Positions 31,476 to 43,899 of a stretch of DNA of 64,000 nucleotides are shown one piece after another (position 1 is the first letter of the stretch; each line of letters opens with the position of its first letter). This stretch comes from Ignelater luminosus (lineage: Eukaryota; Arthropoda; Insecta; Coleoptera; Elateridae). The DNA lies in the NCBI GenBank assembly GCA_011009095.1, contig VTPC01006119.1:1-64000 (forward strand), given 5' to 3'. The position numbers were made by a program, and so were the translations under genes. The notes beneath the pieces are model-generated. The model ran no database searches. It was given only the letters and a program-made list of their open reading frames with translations, and was not told the origin of the DNA.

Positions 31476-34080
31476 AAAAATTGCGTAATTTATTTTAAAT
31501 CAATGCTTTGCCAAGGAAGAGATAGTAACAATTTTTAATTTAGTCTAAATGTTTCCAAGTTCTAAGAATGGTTCATCAAGAGCAACACTCAATCTTTTCC
31601 TACTGATAAAAATTATTTATTGCCATTCTTCATTCTAAAACTGATCCTTAAATGGCCCAATTCAAGCATCTCCATGGCCTCAATAGAATGAAACCATGCA
31701 ATTTTATCTAATGTATGCAAAACAGTACTTCTAGTTATTTAAGGCTTTGTGATGAACATAAGTTGGGTAGCAAATTTCCGTCTAAGCTTGACTAATCTGA
31801 ACATTTATCGCCGTTGGGCCGAAATTAGAGTGCCGAGAAACTATTACATAAAATTTACTTTTAAGAGCCTGCTATACATATAATAATTTAGATAGTTTAA
31901 AAGACATATGATAGTAAAAGAGAATTTAATAATAACAAAGGAAATTTTTCTTTATTGAATTATAATTGAATACAAAACTTTATTTTTAGTAAATACAAGA
32001 AGACAGTAAATTTTAAACTGCACACCAGACCTTTAACCTTTATAATATAATTCAAGACATTTTCCTCAAGCTGTTGTAAAATTCTTATTGAAAATCTCAT
32101 ATAAGTAAAGATGAAAGAATATTTACCACCATAGGGGTTTCTCTTTTATTAAACCATTTTCTTGTATATTTTCCAGGTGTTACTCGATTTTTATAAAACA
32201 AACTTTTATTTTGTATTTACTTTTATAGGTTTACTAACAAAAAAATAAATAAATTAAATAAATTAATGGAGAGGGTGCGTCACTGATATAAATTTAGTTA
32301 GAAGTTCATGTTGTGCACGACAAATTATAAAGATAAGTTTTCAGGAATAATCCCAAGGACGCTTAAAGTTATTTATACGAAAAATAAGTTTTGAATAAAG
32401 TTGTAATTTTAATTTTTTTTACATTTTAATATGAATTTAATGACTCGGCAAAAACTGTTATTTATGTATATTAAAAGAGAATATTCAAATTTGTTTTAGA
32501 AGATTTTAATAAATTAACTTACAAAATAAATAAAATACCAAAAAAGTTAAACCTGCCTTTTATTCGTTTTTTATTTTTATCAATCAAAACCAAACATGTT
32601 TATTTTGTATAAAAAGCAAATCGCTTTGTATCTACATATCAGTGCTATTGATTAATGCAAATTTAATTTATTCATATCAAGAAGAAAAAAACCGCAATTC
32701 CGGAAGATTAATTAATTCTATGCAAAACAAAACGTAAAGAAAAAAACGTAATGGAAATGCAATTGTATCATTATTGCTCTCAGCTGCAAATCTTATAATT
32801 TACATCGCGATTATCAAATTATATGCGAAATACGTTGTTACTGTCATATAAGGAGGTTAATGAAGACAGACGGGCCAGATTTAATTATAGTATTTGACGA
32901 CAAGATACTGTCTGTTGAAGGAATATCGCGACAGAATGTAGCTTTAGTTGTAGAATAATTGAGTTGTGAAATTCACACGTTTACAACACTAAATGCGAAT
33001 TTTAGTTTCTATGGTAGACGGGAGGCGCACCATTTATACCTCGAAAATCTTGAAGTTTGGTAATTAGCTCCCGCTCTCCCTGTCTTAATATTTGATTGGA
33101 TAATTTCCAAGAGAATTAATAATTACGACATTGCAAAGGAACTTGAGGAAATGCAATTTCGTTATTTCATAAATAAGAAACAATATTTTGTGATTTACTA
33201 CCTTTTCGTTAACATTCTTAATAAAATTATTATCAACGCGATGAGCTCATTTAAAACAGGAAAATATTCTTAAGGCTGAATATATAATCTTAGAAGAATT
33301 TTACATTCGACGTAGCATCTATGTGAATATATCCTCGTATTGAACCAAGAACGAGAAACGTTTTGTTAATTGTTGGTGTAGAATGTTCTGAAACTACGAA
33401 ACTTGAAAGGTCAACATTTTATCCACACAGAAGCAACAAAACCGGGATGTGTTTCCGTTCCATGTTTACATATTTATTATTTTCAGCCAGCAACAGTTTG
33501 TGTACACAGACAAGCAACAAAACAGTCATGTTGACAGCACCCCGTTTCTACCTGTTGTTGAAACTGTGAAATATTTTAAAAACAACTAAATGCGTCAAAT
33601 GAGACACAAAGACGTGAAACCTTGCTCCACTGAAGCAAAATAATTTTATTTTCAATGTAACACCTTAAAATTCATCAGCAGGCACTTCCTATGACTGTAA
33701 ACCAAGAATCAGATAGTTTTCTTGAATATCTTGTTTCTGCGTGTTTGCTCAACATCAAGAGAAACAGCTCACAAAATCATTAATTAAGAATTAAATCCTT
33801 TATTCTGGTATCACTGTTTTTTTTTGCAATAAGTTCCTAATTATCATTTTATCAGTTTAAAATTAGAATTTTCATAATAACTGCAGTTTTCCTATACGAT
33901 AATTAATTTATACCTTTTGTTGTTTCAGGTGAGTGCGATAAAAATCAGTCAATATTAAGGATTGTTGGTAAGTACCTAATAAGAATAAATTCACCTGTAA
34001 GTCCATATGCTAACTTGCAACTTGCAACAAAGTCAAAATAAAAAGTTGAAATATGTAAATAAAGTCATTTAGGTCCATTT
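31476..34080. other. Very AT-rich stretch, no gene recognised
   Basis: Dense A/T runs, including 'AAATAAATAAATTAAATAAA' at about 32247-32270. Two similar ~60-bp segments near 33420-33450 and 33505-33535 share 'CACAGA.AAGCAACAAAAC', a short imperfect repeat. Confidence 0.5.
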
Positions 34081-34128
34081 TTAAAAAGTGCCCAGATGTG
34101 GTTGCGAGTACCTGTAAAAATGCGGTTA

Positions 34129-34260
34129 AATCCACGTTTCAAGTTTATGATTCTCGTAAGAGTCAATTAAAGAAAATTAGGAGTGCCACAAAGACTTTCA
34201 AATAAATTAGAAACAAACTTGTGCGGTTCAATATAAGACTTAAACTTAGTCAGTGCCCCT
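34129..34260 (+). repeat. Interspersed repeat Q, copy 1
   Basis: Shares with 34499-34625 the words 'CCACGTTTCA', 'TTTATGAT.CTCGTAAGAG', 'AATTAAAGAAAAT', 'ATGCCACAAAG' or 'GTGCCACAAAG', 'AATAAATTAGAAAC' and 'ACTTAAACTTAGTC'. No coding content recognised. Confidence 0.85.
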
Positions 34261-34498
34261 TAAGTACTTAGGGATTGGATTTGCGTTATATCCGATCACA
34301 TTTACAATTACAAATTACACTAACGATTTTTTCAATAATTTTAAAACAGAAAAAATAAAAATTGATTGAGAAAGGTATGGTGCAAGTATCAGGATACGTT
34401 AATTGTAATCCTGGCTAAGAAGCTCAAAAGAATTACCACGTCTTGGATATTCTTTTATAAAAACTCTGTTCTGAACTAGAAGATCTCAAAAAGAGAAA

Positions 34499-34625
34499 AC
34501 CCACGTTTCAGGTTTATGATCCTCGTAAGAGTTAATTAAAGAAAATCGGGAATGCCACAAAGCCTCCGGAATAAATTAGAAACTTACTAGCGTGGTGCAA
34601 TATAAAACTTAAACTTAGTCGTCTC
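34499..34625 (+). repeat. Interspersed repeat Q, copy 2
   Basis: About 370 bp from copy 1, same orientation. It is interrupted at its right end by the minus-strand LINE at 34613-36579, whose target site lies in this repeat ('GTGGTGCAATATAAAACTTAA'). Confidence 0.85.
34592..34612. repeat. Target-site duplication, left copy
   Basis: 'GTGGTGCAATATAAAACTTAA', matching 36580-36599 except for one extra A. Confidence 0.85.
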
Positions 34626-36579
34626 TAGCCTGCTTGGTTCTGCGCTAGAAGACGTGCCTCCGGCAAACTAGTGTCGCCTTCTACTTCCTTCCATTCCTAT
34701 CAGTTACATTAGTTTTGCCTCCATTTTCTCTACGTAGCCAAACCATCGAAGTTGGCCCCATTCCAGTTGGCTTCTTGCAGGTTCAGCTTCCAGACTGGAT
34801 CTAATAGTATGGTTTGTTACTCTGTCCAGTCTTGTTTACGCAAGAATCTCATTTCCATTGCCTGAATTTTGCTATAAGAATTCTGCTTCAAAGCCCAAAT
34901 ATTTAGACTACAGAGAAGCTCGGGATGTAAATACTGCTGTATACCGTCATTTTAACATTTTTGGTTACTGCTCGATTATTCAAGAGTCTGTACTTTATTG
35001 AAGAGACGCTCCAAAAAGGATATTCTTTGCTTCACCTCTATCTTATCTGAATCCCTAGATATTTGAAGAAATCAACTTTTGTCCATCCAATAACATATTG
35101 TGCCTTTCTGCAGGTCTTCCTGATGCTATCATCGTTTTGGTCTTCACCACATTTATTTCCGTATTGAATCGCTGTAGCTCCTCTTTCTAGATGTACAGAT
35201 TAAAGGGGAGATCCTTTGCCGATGCTGCTAGCAAAATCTGAAAATATCCCTTCCAACTTTTTTTTCTTTTCCATCACTTAATACTCGCCCATACTTGCTC
35301 CTAATCATTTTCAGTGAGCACCCTTTCTCTTTTCTCATATTTTTTAAAACTCTGAAGAATAACCTTTCGTTGTGGTTGTCGGCCAAATTCCTCCCACGAT
35401 CTGACTTTTGTTTCTTCTACTTTTACCTTGCTCATTCTTCTCTTTATCTTGTACCACTATTATAATTGTCCCCTGTTTTATTCGTCGAATATTACTTTTG
35501 CCTTGAACGCATGCTTTTACCTGCTTTGTACATCACCGTATTTTCTTTACTCTATTACCTCCCGTTTTCCCAATTGAATGCAGACAATCCTGTTTCTCAT
35601 TCTTCTCTACTACTAATCGCCGATACTCTTCTTTGACTTCCACTTTCTTGTTTCTTATTCTTTATCCTCATTTTCGTTGCCCTATTTTCTTTTGCTCCAC
35701 TCTCACTGCTGGAATTATGAGTTTTGTTCTAACCAAGTAATGGTCAATGCTAACCTCGAGTTCTCTCAAGATTCTTGTGTCCAATACTCCTCAGAAACAA
35801 TTCCTGCTTACTATTATATAATCTTTTATAATGTATAGTTTTCGTTCCTACTTGGTTTTTTTCTGGTTACTTGGTGTGTCCGCTTATCTGGGAAAAAACG
35901 TATTGGTAATTACCAAGTTGTTAGCCACACAAAAGTCGATTATCTTTCTTTTCTTGCTCGCCTTTACATCGGCATCCAGCACCTTTCTAACTCTTCCATT
36001 GAGACCTCCCAGTATGCAAATATCGGAGGTTTCATCGTTTATAAGTTTTTGTAGCTGCTCGTAGAAGGTCTTCTTGTACGCTACTAATGCTTTACCATGG
36101 TGAACATAAGCCGCTATAAGAGTATTGGCCCGAAATGCCCAGTCACATTCACAGTTGTAAGTCTTTCATTCGCAAACTTTCAATTCTTTAGACTGCTTTT
36201 TAATTTTTCTTCTGTCCAACCCTGAATCCAACAAACAGAAGTCTTCATATAGTTCTTTTCAACTCTGTTCTTTTTTCCTTTTAGTTTCGGTCACAAGTAA
36301 TTCCAGTTTATATTTCTTCATTTTCTTCATTATCTTTGTTTCTTTTCCCTTGATGCCTCTAATGTTCCACGTAGCTAAATTTATTTAATTTTTGCGCCTT
36401 GTCGTTACTTAAAAAGACAGTTCGGTTCTTTCTTGTGCTTGTTTACTTTGAATAAGGTGATGTTGGGTAAGTCTGGAATTGGCCTACTGTAGCCTACTGC
36501 GATGAGGTAAGGCGTTCACATCTAATCCCTGAGCTTCATAGACTGATGTTATTGCCTGTTACTTTACCAGAACCGGCAT
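34613..36579 (-). mobile_element. LINE with readable target-site duplication, RT core deleted
   Basis: Minus-strand non-LTR retrotransposon. The endonuclease N-terminus is clear: 'NLATWNIRGIKGKETKIMKK' followed by 'MKKYKLELLVTETK' (about 36285-36385), where L-A-T-W-N is the metal-site Asn motif. The 3' part contains 'EELQRFNTEINVVKTKTM' (about 35130-35200, normally after Y-A-D-D) and a C-terminal 'TRLDRVTNHTIRSSLEAEPA' with 'QLEWGQLRWFGYVEKMEA' (about 34720-34840). The RT fingers and Y-A-D-D palm expected between them were not found, so roughly the middle of the RT is deleted. Direct repeats of about 20 bp at both ends mark the insertion. Frameshifts are frequent. Confidence 0.8.
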
Positions 36580-36599
36580 GTGGTGCAATATAAACTTAA
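36580..36599. repeat. Target-site duplication, right copy
   Basis: 'GTGGTGCAATATAAACTTAA', pairing with 34592-34612. Removing the LINE between them restores the end of repeat Q copy 2. Confidence 0.85.
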
Positions 36600-36729
36600 T
36601 GCTTTCTTTAACATTTGCTAGTCTAATGCTACGCACCCTATCATTAATTTTTTTTAACTTAATTTTATACAAAAAAATTTGTATAAGAGTTTAGGTAAAT
36701 TTAAAAAATCTAAATTATCAAAACACCTG

Positions 36730-38780
36730 AAGTTTATAATTCGCTTTGCTTTGGAGTCAATTTGAAAGTTTGAAGGTGGCACAGACTGATTAAAATAGAA
36801 ACAAACATTGTTAACTGAAGATCACCCACTCCATCATCAGTCTTCTTTAAAATAATCTGTGACGCACTTCCGAGACGGTTCGAGTAAATCGGGGAACGCT
36901 TGGATACTGAAATGGGCTGATTCAATTTTGGTCAGGTCAGACGAGATGTTTTCGTGTTGAATTTGATCGGTGGGTACGTGGATTTTTTTGAACCAGGGAA
37001 GGTCAACTTCTAGGAACTTTTTTAAGCGACTCCTGCTTACTTTTTGCAGCAGAGGGAATATGGACACTTCTTAGAAATATGTGCTTCAGGTTGAAGTTCA
37101 GGCTTAGGCCGGACAGGAAATCCATACCCTTAAAGACTTCGTATTGCGTCAGGTGCAATTTTTCGGTTTTGAAAATAATCTTGATTCGGGCTTTGAATTC
37201 CTTAGTAGCGCTCATAAACTTGAATGGATTAAAATTGAGAACTTTGTTTCTACGAAGATTACAATAGTGTCTAATAAAGCCCTAAACTGGTGCTCATGAA
37301 TACCCATAGGAACGAATGGTTGAATGTTTCATATACCAAAGACGGAAGTTAGAGAGAGGTTTTCAAGCCTCCGCGCGGTGCTGAACTTCTTGGTTTTAAT
37401 TTTCTGTCTGCTGTACAGAACAGGATAGAACGATTGCTGCATGCAGTTCTAAAATTTCCAACCAACAGTCTCTGGTTTGTACATCGGAGGTTTAGCACTT
37501 TTTTGTTCGAGATGCTTGGGCTAACTTAAGCTTGCTCGGCCATGCCGATTTCTCATCTTCTTCAGTTTCAGCTCTCGGAAAAGTTTTCTGTAATCCTGCA
37601 AAACGCAAAGGAAGTCCGAAATATTTCGGAAATTACCATGGCAGAAATACAGACAACATGCTGGTAATAAACTGCGGCAAAACCAGAATAATTCTTGTTT
37701 TTCTGATTATTTATCGAGGATGTACTTCATAACCTATTTGTTCAGCGGCTGATCTTAGCTTCTAAAAATCGTAAAAGTCCTAAAGAAAATCGGACCATCT
37801 TGACCATCGGTCCTGATTATTCCTATACCAGTACAATGTCGTTCTTTTCTAAGAAAGCGACGGGTTCCGTCTTACCAGGAAAGTTGATTCTCACATCTGG
37901 GATCTAAGGACTAGGCTTTGGCACAGTCATCGTTGGTCGTTTCCTAGTCGTTGTGGGAACGGTATTTACCGCGGAGTATAATGTGAACAAGAAATGGAAA
38001 TGATGAGCAGTTTGGATATATTAATTAAGAGGCGGCCATAGCTACGGAAATGCACGATGAAACTAGGTTGATGGGACTGTAATACATCGAGGTTGTGTTT
38101 GGGTGTGTCGTAACCGGCGAAGCAATCGTAGTTACAGCTGTAACGCTAGCGGAGCTCATTGACGCGGCTCTCGGAACAGATGCAAATTTTTTTGAGTTTT
38201 GTCTTCTTCAGTCTATATATCCAGGCTTGGTCTGAGACCTGGATGGAATTTTTAGACCTGGGCGGTACCTACAGCCACATATTGCTATCAGTCTCAAGTT
38301 CTGGTCACACCGTCTTTGAGGTTCCTGCTGGAGCGCCAGACATTATGCGATGCATTTTCAAGGCGGTTCAGGCGGATCGGGGAACGCTTACTTACTGGCT
38401 CGGAGTTGTTGGGAATACCTCAGGCTTTCTCATCTTTGGTGCTGTCAGACGAGGGCTTAAGGGTAAGGCAGCTGTAATAGGCTTTAAAGCGATATAAACT
38501 TGTCGATTGTGCCCAAACTAGTTAGCAAATCAGACAGAGCAAGCTAAGCAGGATGCAAACCAAGCGTAAAATGCTCGACTAGAATCGGGTTATGTGAACT
38601 GCGAAGTGAAAGAAAGAAGCCAAAAAAAGTCTGTGATATTGTCAAGGGATGTCTCGAGCAAGACATTTGCCAACAGGGACAGCTTGCTCTAGATAGAGTC
38701 ATAACGTAGCATGCCCAAAGCCGTTCAAGTCAAGGGATAAAAGAAAAATTGAAAAGGGGCACTACGAAATCTTTTTAGAA
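36730..38780. other. Unclassified, less AT-rich, coding-like block
   Basis: The minus strand at 36837-37260 gives two joined frames: one with 'KEFKARIKIIFKTEKLHL' and 'EVFKGMDFLSGLSLNFNLKH', the next with 'KVSRSRLKKFLEVDLPWFKK' and 'QAFPDLLEPSRKCVTDYFKE'. 'GMDFLSGLSLNF' is loosely like the end of a retroviral-type aspartic protease ('G-x-D-F-L-x-x-L'), but the rest gives no support. The plus strand at about 37820-38140 and 38159-38497 gives hydrophobic, glycine-rich frames ('GFGTVIVGRFLVVVGTVF', 'VVTGEAIVVTAVTLAELIDA', 'GNTSGFLIFGAVRRGLKG') that look membrane-associated. The block is bounded by repeat Q copies (34.5 and 38.8 kb). I cannot assign it; a large transposon or an old viral insertion is possible. 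Confidence 0.35.
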
Positions 38781-38821
38781 CTTACCAGGCACTGCATTTA
38801 GTTAAATTCCAAAGATTTTAA

Positions 38822-38915
38822 ATCAACAAAAAGTTTTTGGTTTGCATTAGAGTCAACCTAAGAATCCGGAGATGCCACAAGAACTCCCGAATGAAACAGA
38901 AACAAAACTAAATCT
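38822..38915 (+). repeat. Interspersed repeat Q, copy 3 (partial)
   Basis: 'AGAGTCAACCTAAGAATCCG', 'GAGATGCCACAAGAACTCCC' and 'GAATGAAACAGAAACAAAAC' line up with the centre of copies 1 and 2, same orientation. The outer parts are not clear. Confidence 0.65.
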
Positions 38916-41900
38916 TCTCTTCAACTTTTGTTGTCCTGAGATCACTCTTATCATTACTAATTGCTTTCTACCAAATCTTTCACTTGGAAAGAATCTTACA
39001 TAAAATTACTACGTAGCCCAAAGTCAAATGCTTAAGTAAGATGATCCTCACATACGTCCAGAACTCACGAAGTTTTGCTCTTTGAGCTTGACCCAACGAA
39101 CTCACTGACCCTAAATAATCCAGCACATTTAATGTAAAGCAAAATACCAGCAGATTTTCTTGCGCTTGTTATAGTTAAGAAAGACTATAACTATACGGAT
39201 AAAATGCTAAGTTTTACAGCATAATCTATAATAATACTTCCGCCTCAAGTAGCTTTGCATACCAAAGCTTGAAAAGCTTAGGATAACCGATTAGGGAGTG
39301 TGGATTTTGGCATTTCTGTTTGAAAATTGTATTGGTGATGTGATAGATTACTATTAAGCGATGTACAGTATTCAGTGCCATTCTTTTATTAAATTCTGTT
39401 ACGCTTAGCTTAAATCACATCTTTGTGTTGCTTCACACTTGCTTTTCAACTTTTTGTTTGTACATTCTCTGATTCCTTTATCGTGTCTTTTTTGTCGCTG
39501 ATTACAGGTATGATTACTTCATTCTTCCTTTCCTTCAAATTGAGGCAACTTGGTTGAGTTTTCATTTACTAATAGTACGTTAATCCATTACATTTTATAT
39601 GATAATTACGAGTAAGTAGTTATATTACGGTTAATATACCCAAATCAGTATAAAAAGCAAGATTTATTATTTGCAAAGCTTTGTTTATCCGTATACTTTT
39701 CCCAAGCTTTTTGTTAAGTGTTTTTTGATTACACAATCTAACGACATAATAAAGAGCGTCACAGTTTGTTACTCTATCTAATGCGTTTAATTCCATTTTA
39801 TGTTCTTCCATCTCTTAAAGTAAACGTTTAGTAATTAAATGAAAATTAATTCCTAAATCTTCCAGATTTTTCCAGAAATAATTTCAGCAGTTATAATCTA
39901 CAATCACAATCAGTTGAGGTTAACGCGGGGTTTTGTTCTTTGTAACGCTTTTTATTCGGCCACATGTATCACCGGAAGGAAGCTGAGATCGCCGTTATTA
40001 TTTATCTTCACGAGAAGCTGGAAAACCTGGAATGTCTCTTAATCTTACTTAATCTGACTTGTGATCGTAAGATAGGGCCACCGTGACGTAATTTTTTAAT
40101 TAGACTCTTATTTACAAATTTGAAGAAAAAATGTCAAGAAAACGAGTCAGCTAAATGTAGATTTATTACCTTGGGCAAATATGTATTTTGAAAATGAAAT
40201 TCGTGGTAGTCTCTTAATTTGAAGTTTAAATACCTGTTTTACATAATTTGTTTTTGGTGCTCCATAAATCCGTACAGCTACAAGTCCCGTTTGGTGTAAA
40301 CGAGCGGGGTCGACTTGACATTACGCGACCGAAGGATAAAACCAGAAGTTATGCGTCCTAAGGGATTTCCGAGTTAATTTGCTTCTCGTTGATGATGTCC
40401 CGCAGGACTTCCACGTTCCTCTGAGTCGCTCACCTTTCTCTACCATTCATCCGCCATATTGGTCCCATTGTTTTGAATTATTGTTCAATTATTTATAAGT
40501 TACGTATTGTTTCCGGAAGCCTCCGAGCTTCTCTCTCAAGAGTCGGGCTTGAAATATTTCCCTTGTATAAAATCCATTAATCAGTTACTCTTCTCTCCAT
40601 TTAACTACATAAATTAAAATATTGTTATGGACTTTTTCATTAAAACATGAAACAAGATGAAAAGTTAATATTATACCGAAGAAAAAAAATTATTAAGTTC
40701 TCTCTCGCATTTTCTTCAAAGGACAAGATTTCATTTGTCTTTTGAGACGCACTTCTGGCTGGCATAAATCACGCTTATTGTCAGGAATCAAATATTCATG
40801 AGGTCTTGTCTCCAGATTATTGCTTTATAGATGGGGAAAATCTATATTTCACTAACACGCTTTTTATCACCCTTGTACGTCCGTAATACTGTTGCTTGTC
40901 TAATTTGTTATCGAAATTATCTGTTATTTATGCTTGTTTATCGATTTTTCGTAAATATATGTGAAGCAGCAGAAAGAAAATTTCAAAAGGATGTGCTTGT
41001 GTGTGGTTTATTTGTATGTACTTACGTACGTATTTACCTCTGTGATATTTTCATCTTCCTATTAGCCGACATCTAGCAAGTAAAGGAATGTGTCTAATCA
41101 GGATATTATAATTCCAAACAGGTTTTTCAGTTTCCTACCCTATTAAAAGGTTATCGCCCATTGATGTTTAGATCGCAAAAATGACCCGCCATTTTAAAAT
41201 CTACATAAGTTCAGATTTCTATTTAAAAAGGGAGTATTAGGAAGTTTTCTAGAAGAAATCGTAATGCACTAAAAGTAACAAAATGTATCAATGTATAGTT
41301 AATTCGAGTTTGAATCACTTAGAAATCTTTTATTAAAGTAATTGACGTAAAGCACGAAGTAAAACTAAAAACTTGCAAAATTTAATTAGTACCAACATTT
41401 TATTAAATTAATCTCAATTTAGCTGAAGAATAAGATAGTTATAAGCAAAGTTATTGTATTTTATTTTATTTTCTTAGGTCAGTTTCTAGAATTTTGCAAA
41501 ATGTTTAAAAAGTAATTTGAAAACGCAGCCTGGCTGTTTAAATTGTGTTGTGCAAGCACAGGCACCCGGCTGACACGTTACACCTGCATCACTGCCCGAC
41601 GGACGACTATACCTTGAGAGAGCATGAGGTATTGTGGTCGGGCTTTAAGATTTCCGTGATTACTAGATAATTCCACTTACAAAATATTCTCCAGAGTGCA
41701 GGTCTAGTAAATTTATGGTTTGCTGAAGTCACACCGTCGCACTCAAAATTGGAAAAAGACAATCGAAGATAACTGTTGTGTTATTAATGTTATGGTGTTG
41801 GTAACTTTGTTACAAGAGTTTCTGGGGTTGCAGAATGCAATGCCAATAAGATTTTGTAACTTTAAAAAAAGGTTAGGAATTTTTTGTTTTAGAATACGCT

Positions 41901-42198
41901 ACTAAAACGTTTTAGTCTATACATTTTGTGAATTCAAAATTTTACAGAGCATAAGAAAATTTTTAATTGATAGTTAGCTATCTTTAGTGTTTATGAAAAT
42001 CTTACGGTATTTATTTGAGTTTATTTTATTATAGTACATAAAATAACTGCTGTGCGTGCGTTTTAAAATAGACGCTCTTACAAATTTCTCTCGTGTAATA
42101 CTTAACTATAGGAACGTGCTAACCTATTGTATTGCCCATTATTTTTGTACATTTTATATTAATAGATTTTCGTCATATTTTAAGATTAAACCACCAGA
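38916..42198. other. AT-rich stretch, no gene recognised
   Basis: Two less AT-rich patches stand out, at about 40280-40470 and 41525-41650, without recognised content. Open frames at 39620-39811 (minus), 40831-41076 and 41720-41905 (plus) show no known motif. Confidence 0.5.
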
Positions 42199-43065
42199 AT
42201 GGCAAGACTAATAGAGCAGGAATATTCGAAAGAAAATTAAACTAAAATGAATCACTTAGCAAAGTTGTTGATAGATATGACCTTAAGAAATCAATCAATT
42301 AAAAAGCGAAATCTTCTAGATATTGATGTACCAAAACCGAAATTCAACTCCAAATATTATGTCACTCAACAAATTTTTTCTAAACAAGAAGAAGATGACT
42401 TGAGTAAATACATAATTCAATCTTTAAAATTACAATGTAGTCTGCAATATCTTTAAATTAGAAAATTTGCATATGATCACACTTTTCAACTTAGAAACAG
42501 ATAGCAAATTACTGACTGGAATACAACATAGCCCACAAGTAGATTTGACGTTAAGGAAACCAGAAAGTGCAAGTCTGACAGTTATCATTAGCTTCAATAG
42601 ACCAAACGTGGAAATATTTAACGATCCCAAAGCAATCCATTTGTGAAAATGGTACCACAACGGCCTTACAACCGCCAAAAATTGTTCCCAACAAAGGATG
42701 CAAACAGATTGGGCAGATTGTTGCTTCTGAGAAGTTCAAATTAGTTGCCTTTCGTGATATTATAATTTCCATCCCTTCTGTTTACATATTCTCAAGGGTA
42801 CGTTTTAAGAAAACTATTCTTGCAAGAACACCGGAGGATAACATTGGAATTGTACCTCGTAGTGGATGAATAACGAAAGAATAATATTGAAGTAATACCT
42901 CCAAAAATGGCCCAGTTCTGGTTTTTGTAGACAACTATAACATCCATGCATCTCTCGACCTTATACTGTATTGCAAAGAGACATCCTTGTAACTTTTCCT
43001 CTACATATGACCCATTGCTTACAGCCTTTGGACGTAAGTGTGTTTGGGTCATTCGGAGCATCTTT
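42199..43065 (+). pseudogene. Pogo/Tigger-family DDE transposase pseudogene
   Basis: Plus-strand remains of a pogo-group transposase, the family from which CENP-B and jerky-like proteins derive. In order: 'YVTQQIFSKQEEDDLSKYII' (about 42360-42420, the start of the CENP-B-type DNA-binding region), 'LEIRKFAYDHTFQL'-like sequence, 'ISFNRPNVEIFNDP' (about 42588-42630), 'VPNKGCKQIGQIVASEKFKL' (about 42690-42745), 'YIFSRVRFKKTI', then 'VDNYNIHASLD' (about 42930-42962), matching the catalytic 'L-D-N-H-x-S-H' block with its Asp kept, and 'HMTHCLQPLDVSVFGSF' (about 43005-43055), the conserved end of the DDE domain. It is compressed to about 870 bp and crosses frames repeatedly. Terminal repeats were not found. 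Confidence 0.75.
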
Positions 43066-43899
43066 TAACTCAAAATTAAATAATTAAGGTTCCTCATCAA
43101 TGCCTAAATTAAAGTATTGTTTGGAACAAATCTACTAAATACCTGTTTATATTTACTTGGTGTTTATATCTATCAACAATCTTGGTCTGGTAAACAAGAA
43201 CCTTGCTGTATTCTCATAAATTGGTTTTCTATAAATTTGTTTTGCGTTGGTTTAAAATTAAATTATAATTTCTTAGCAAAACGTCCTCTGAAGGTAAGAA
43301 GGTTGTGTGTTCTTCTGAACCTTTTCATTTTGATAAAATCCACCGAGCTGTTATTAGTGTTGTTGTTGTAATTTTTACCAGTAGTTTTGCAGTTGCTTAG
43401 GCCACCAACATGCAAATTCAGATACAGACCAAGTTTTTTTCTCTTCTTAGACATGAACTGATTTTTTCTGGATCATTCAAACCGGTTACACCATTCGAGT
43501 CTGTAGAACACTTTGAGTCGGTTGTACCTTTCAGGTTATTCGGATTGAATTTTGCCGACTAATCCTTTCTTTCACGCCGGGTGTTTTCTTCCAACCAATA
43601 TGAGTTTTCGGGCAGAATTCCAAACCGCATTCGAACTTCGACCACTTGTATCATGATACAAAAGCCTATGCACAATACGAAAGATTTTTATACTTTTTTG
43701 CAAACCTATTTGAGACACCTTATCTGTAGTCTTAATTGAGGCTTTTAAGCCTACCTCAAATTTTAATTGGGCAAGGCTGTGAACCAACCCATGACGACTT
43801 TGTTCTTATCTATTTAGGTGTTCTCTAAGGAGACAGGGCTAGAGCCCAGTGGATAAGACACATGCTCACCTTCTATGAGACTGGACACGTGTAAACGAG
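43066..43899. other. Unassigned spacer with a possible tRNA-like motif
   Basis: A plus-strand segment at about 43840-43900 resembles an A box ('GCCCAGTGGATAAGACACAT'), followed by 'GAGAGGATCCTGAC' at about 50 bases, but the B box is poor. A minus frame at 43572-43787 has no known motif. '(GTT)n' runs lie near 43356-43368. Confidence 0.3.

Noticed and set aside
36826..36900. Hammerhead-like core 'CTGATGA' on the minus strand
   Set aside because: The required GAAA/CGAAAC partner and stems were not found in the right order.
38159..38497. 112-codon plus frame as a secreted or membrane protein
   Set aside because: There is a hydrophobic start, but the frame lies in a block with changing frames and no homology; not enough for a gene call.
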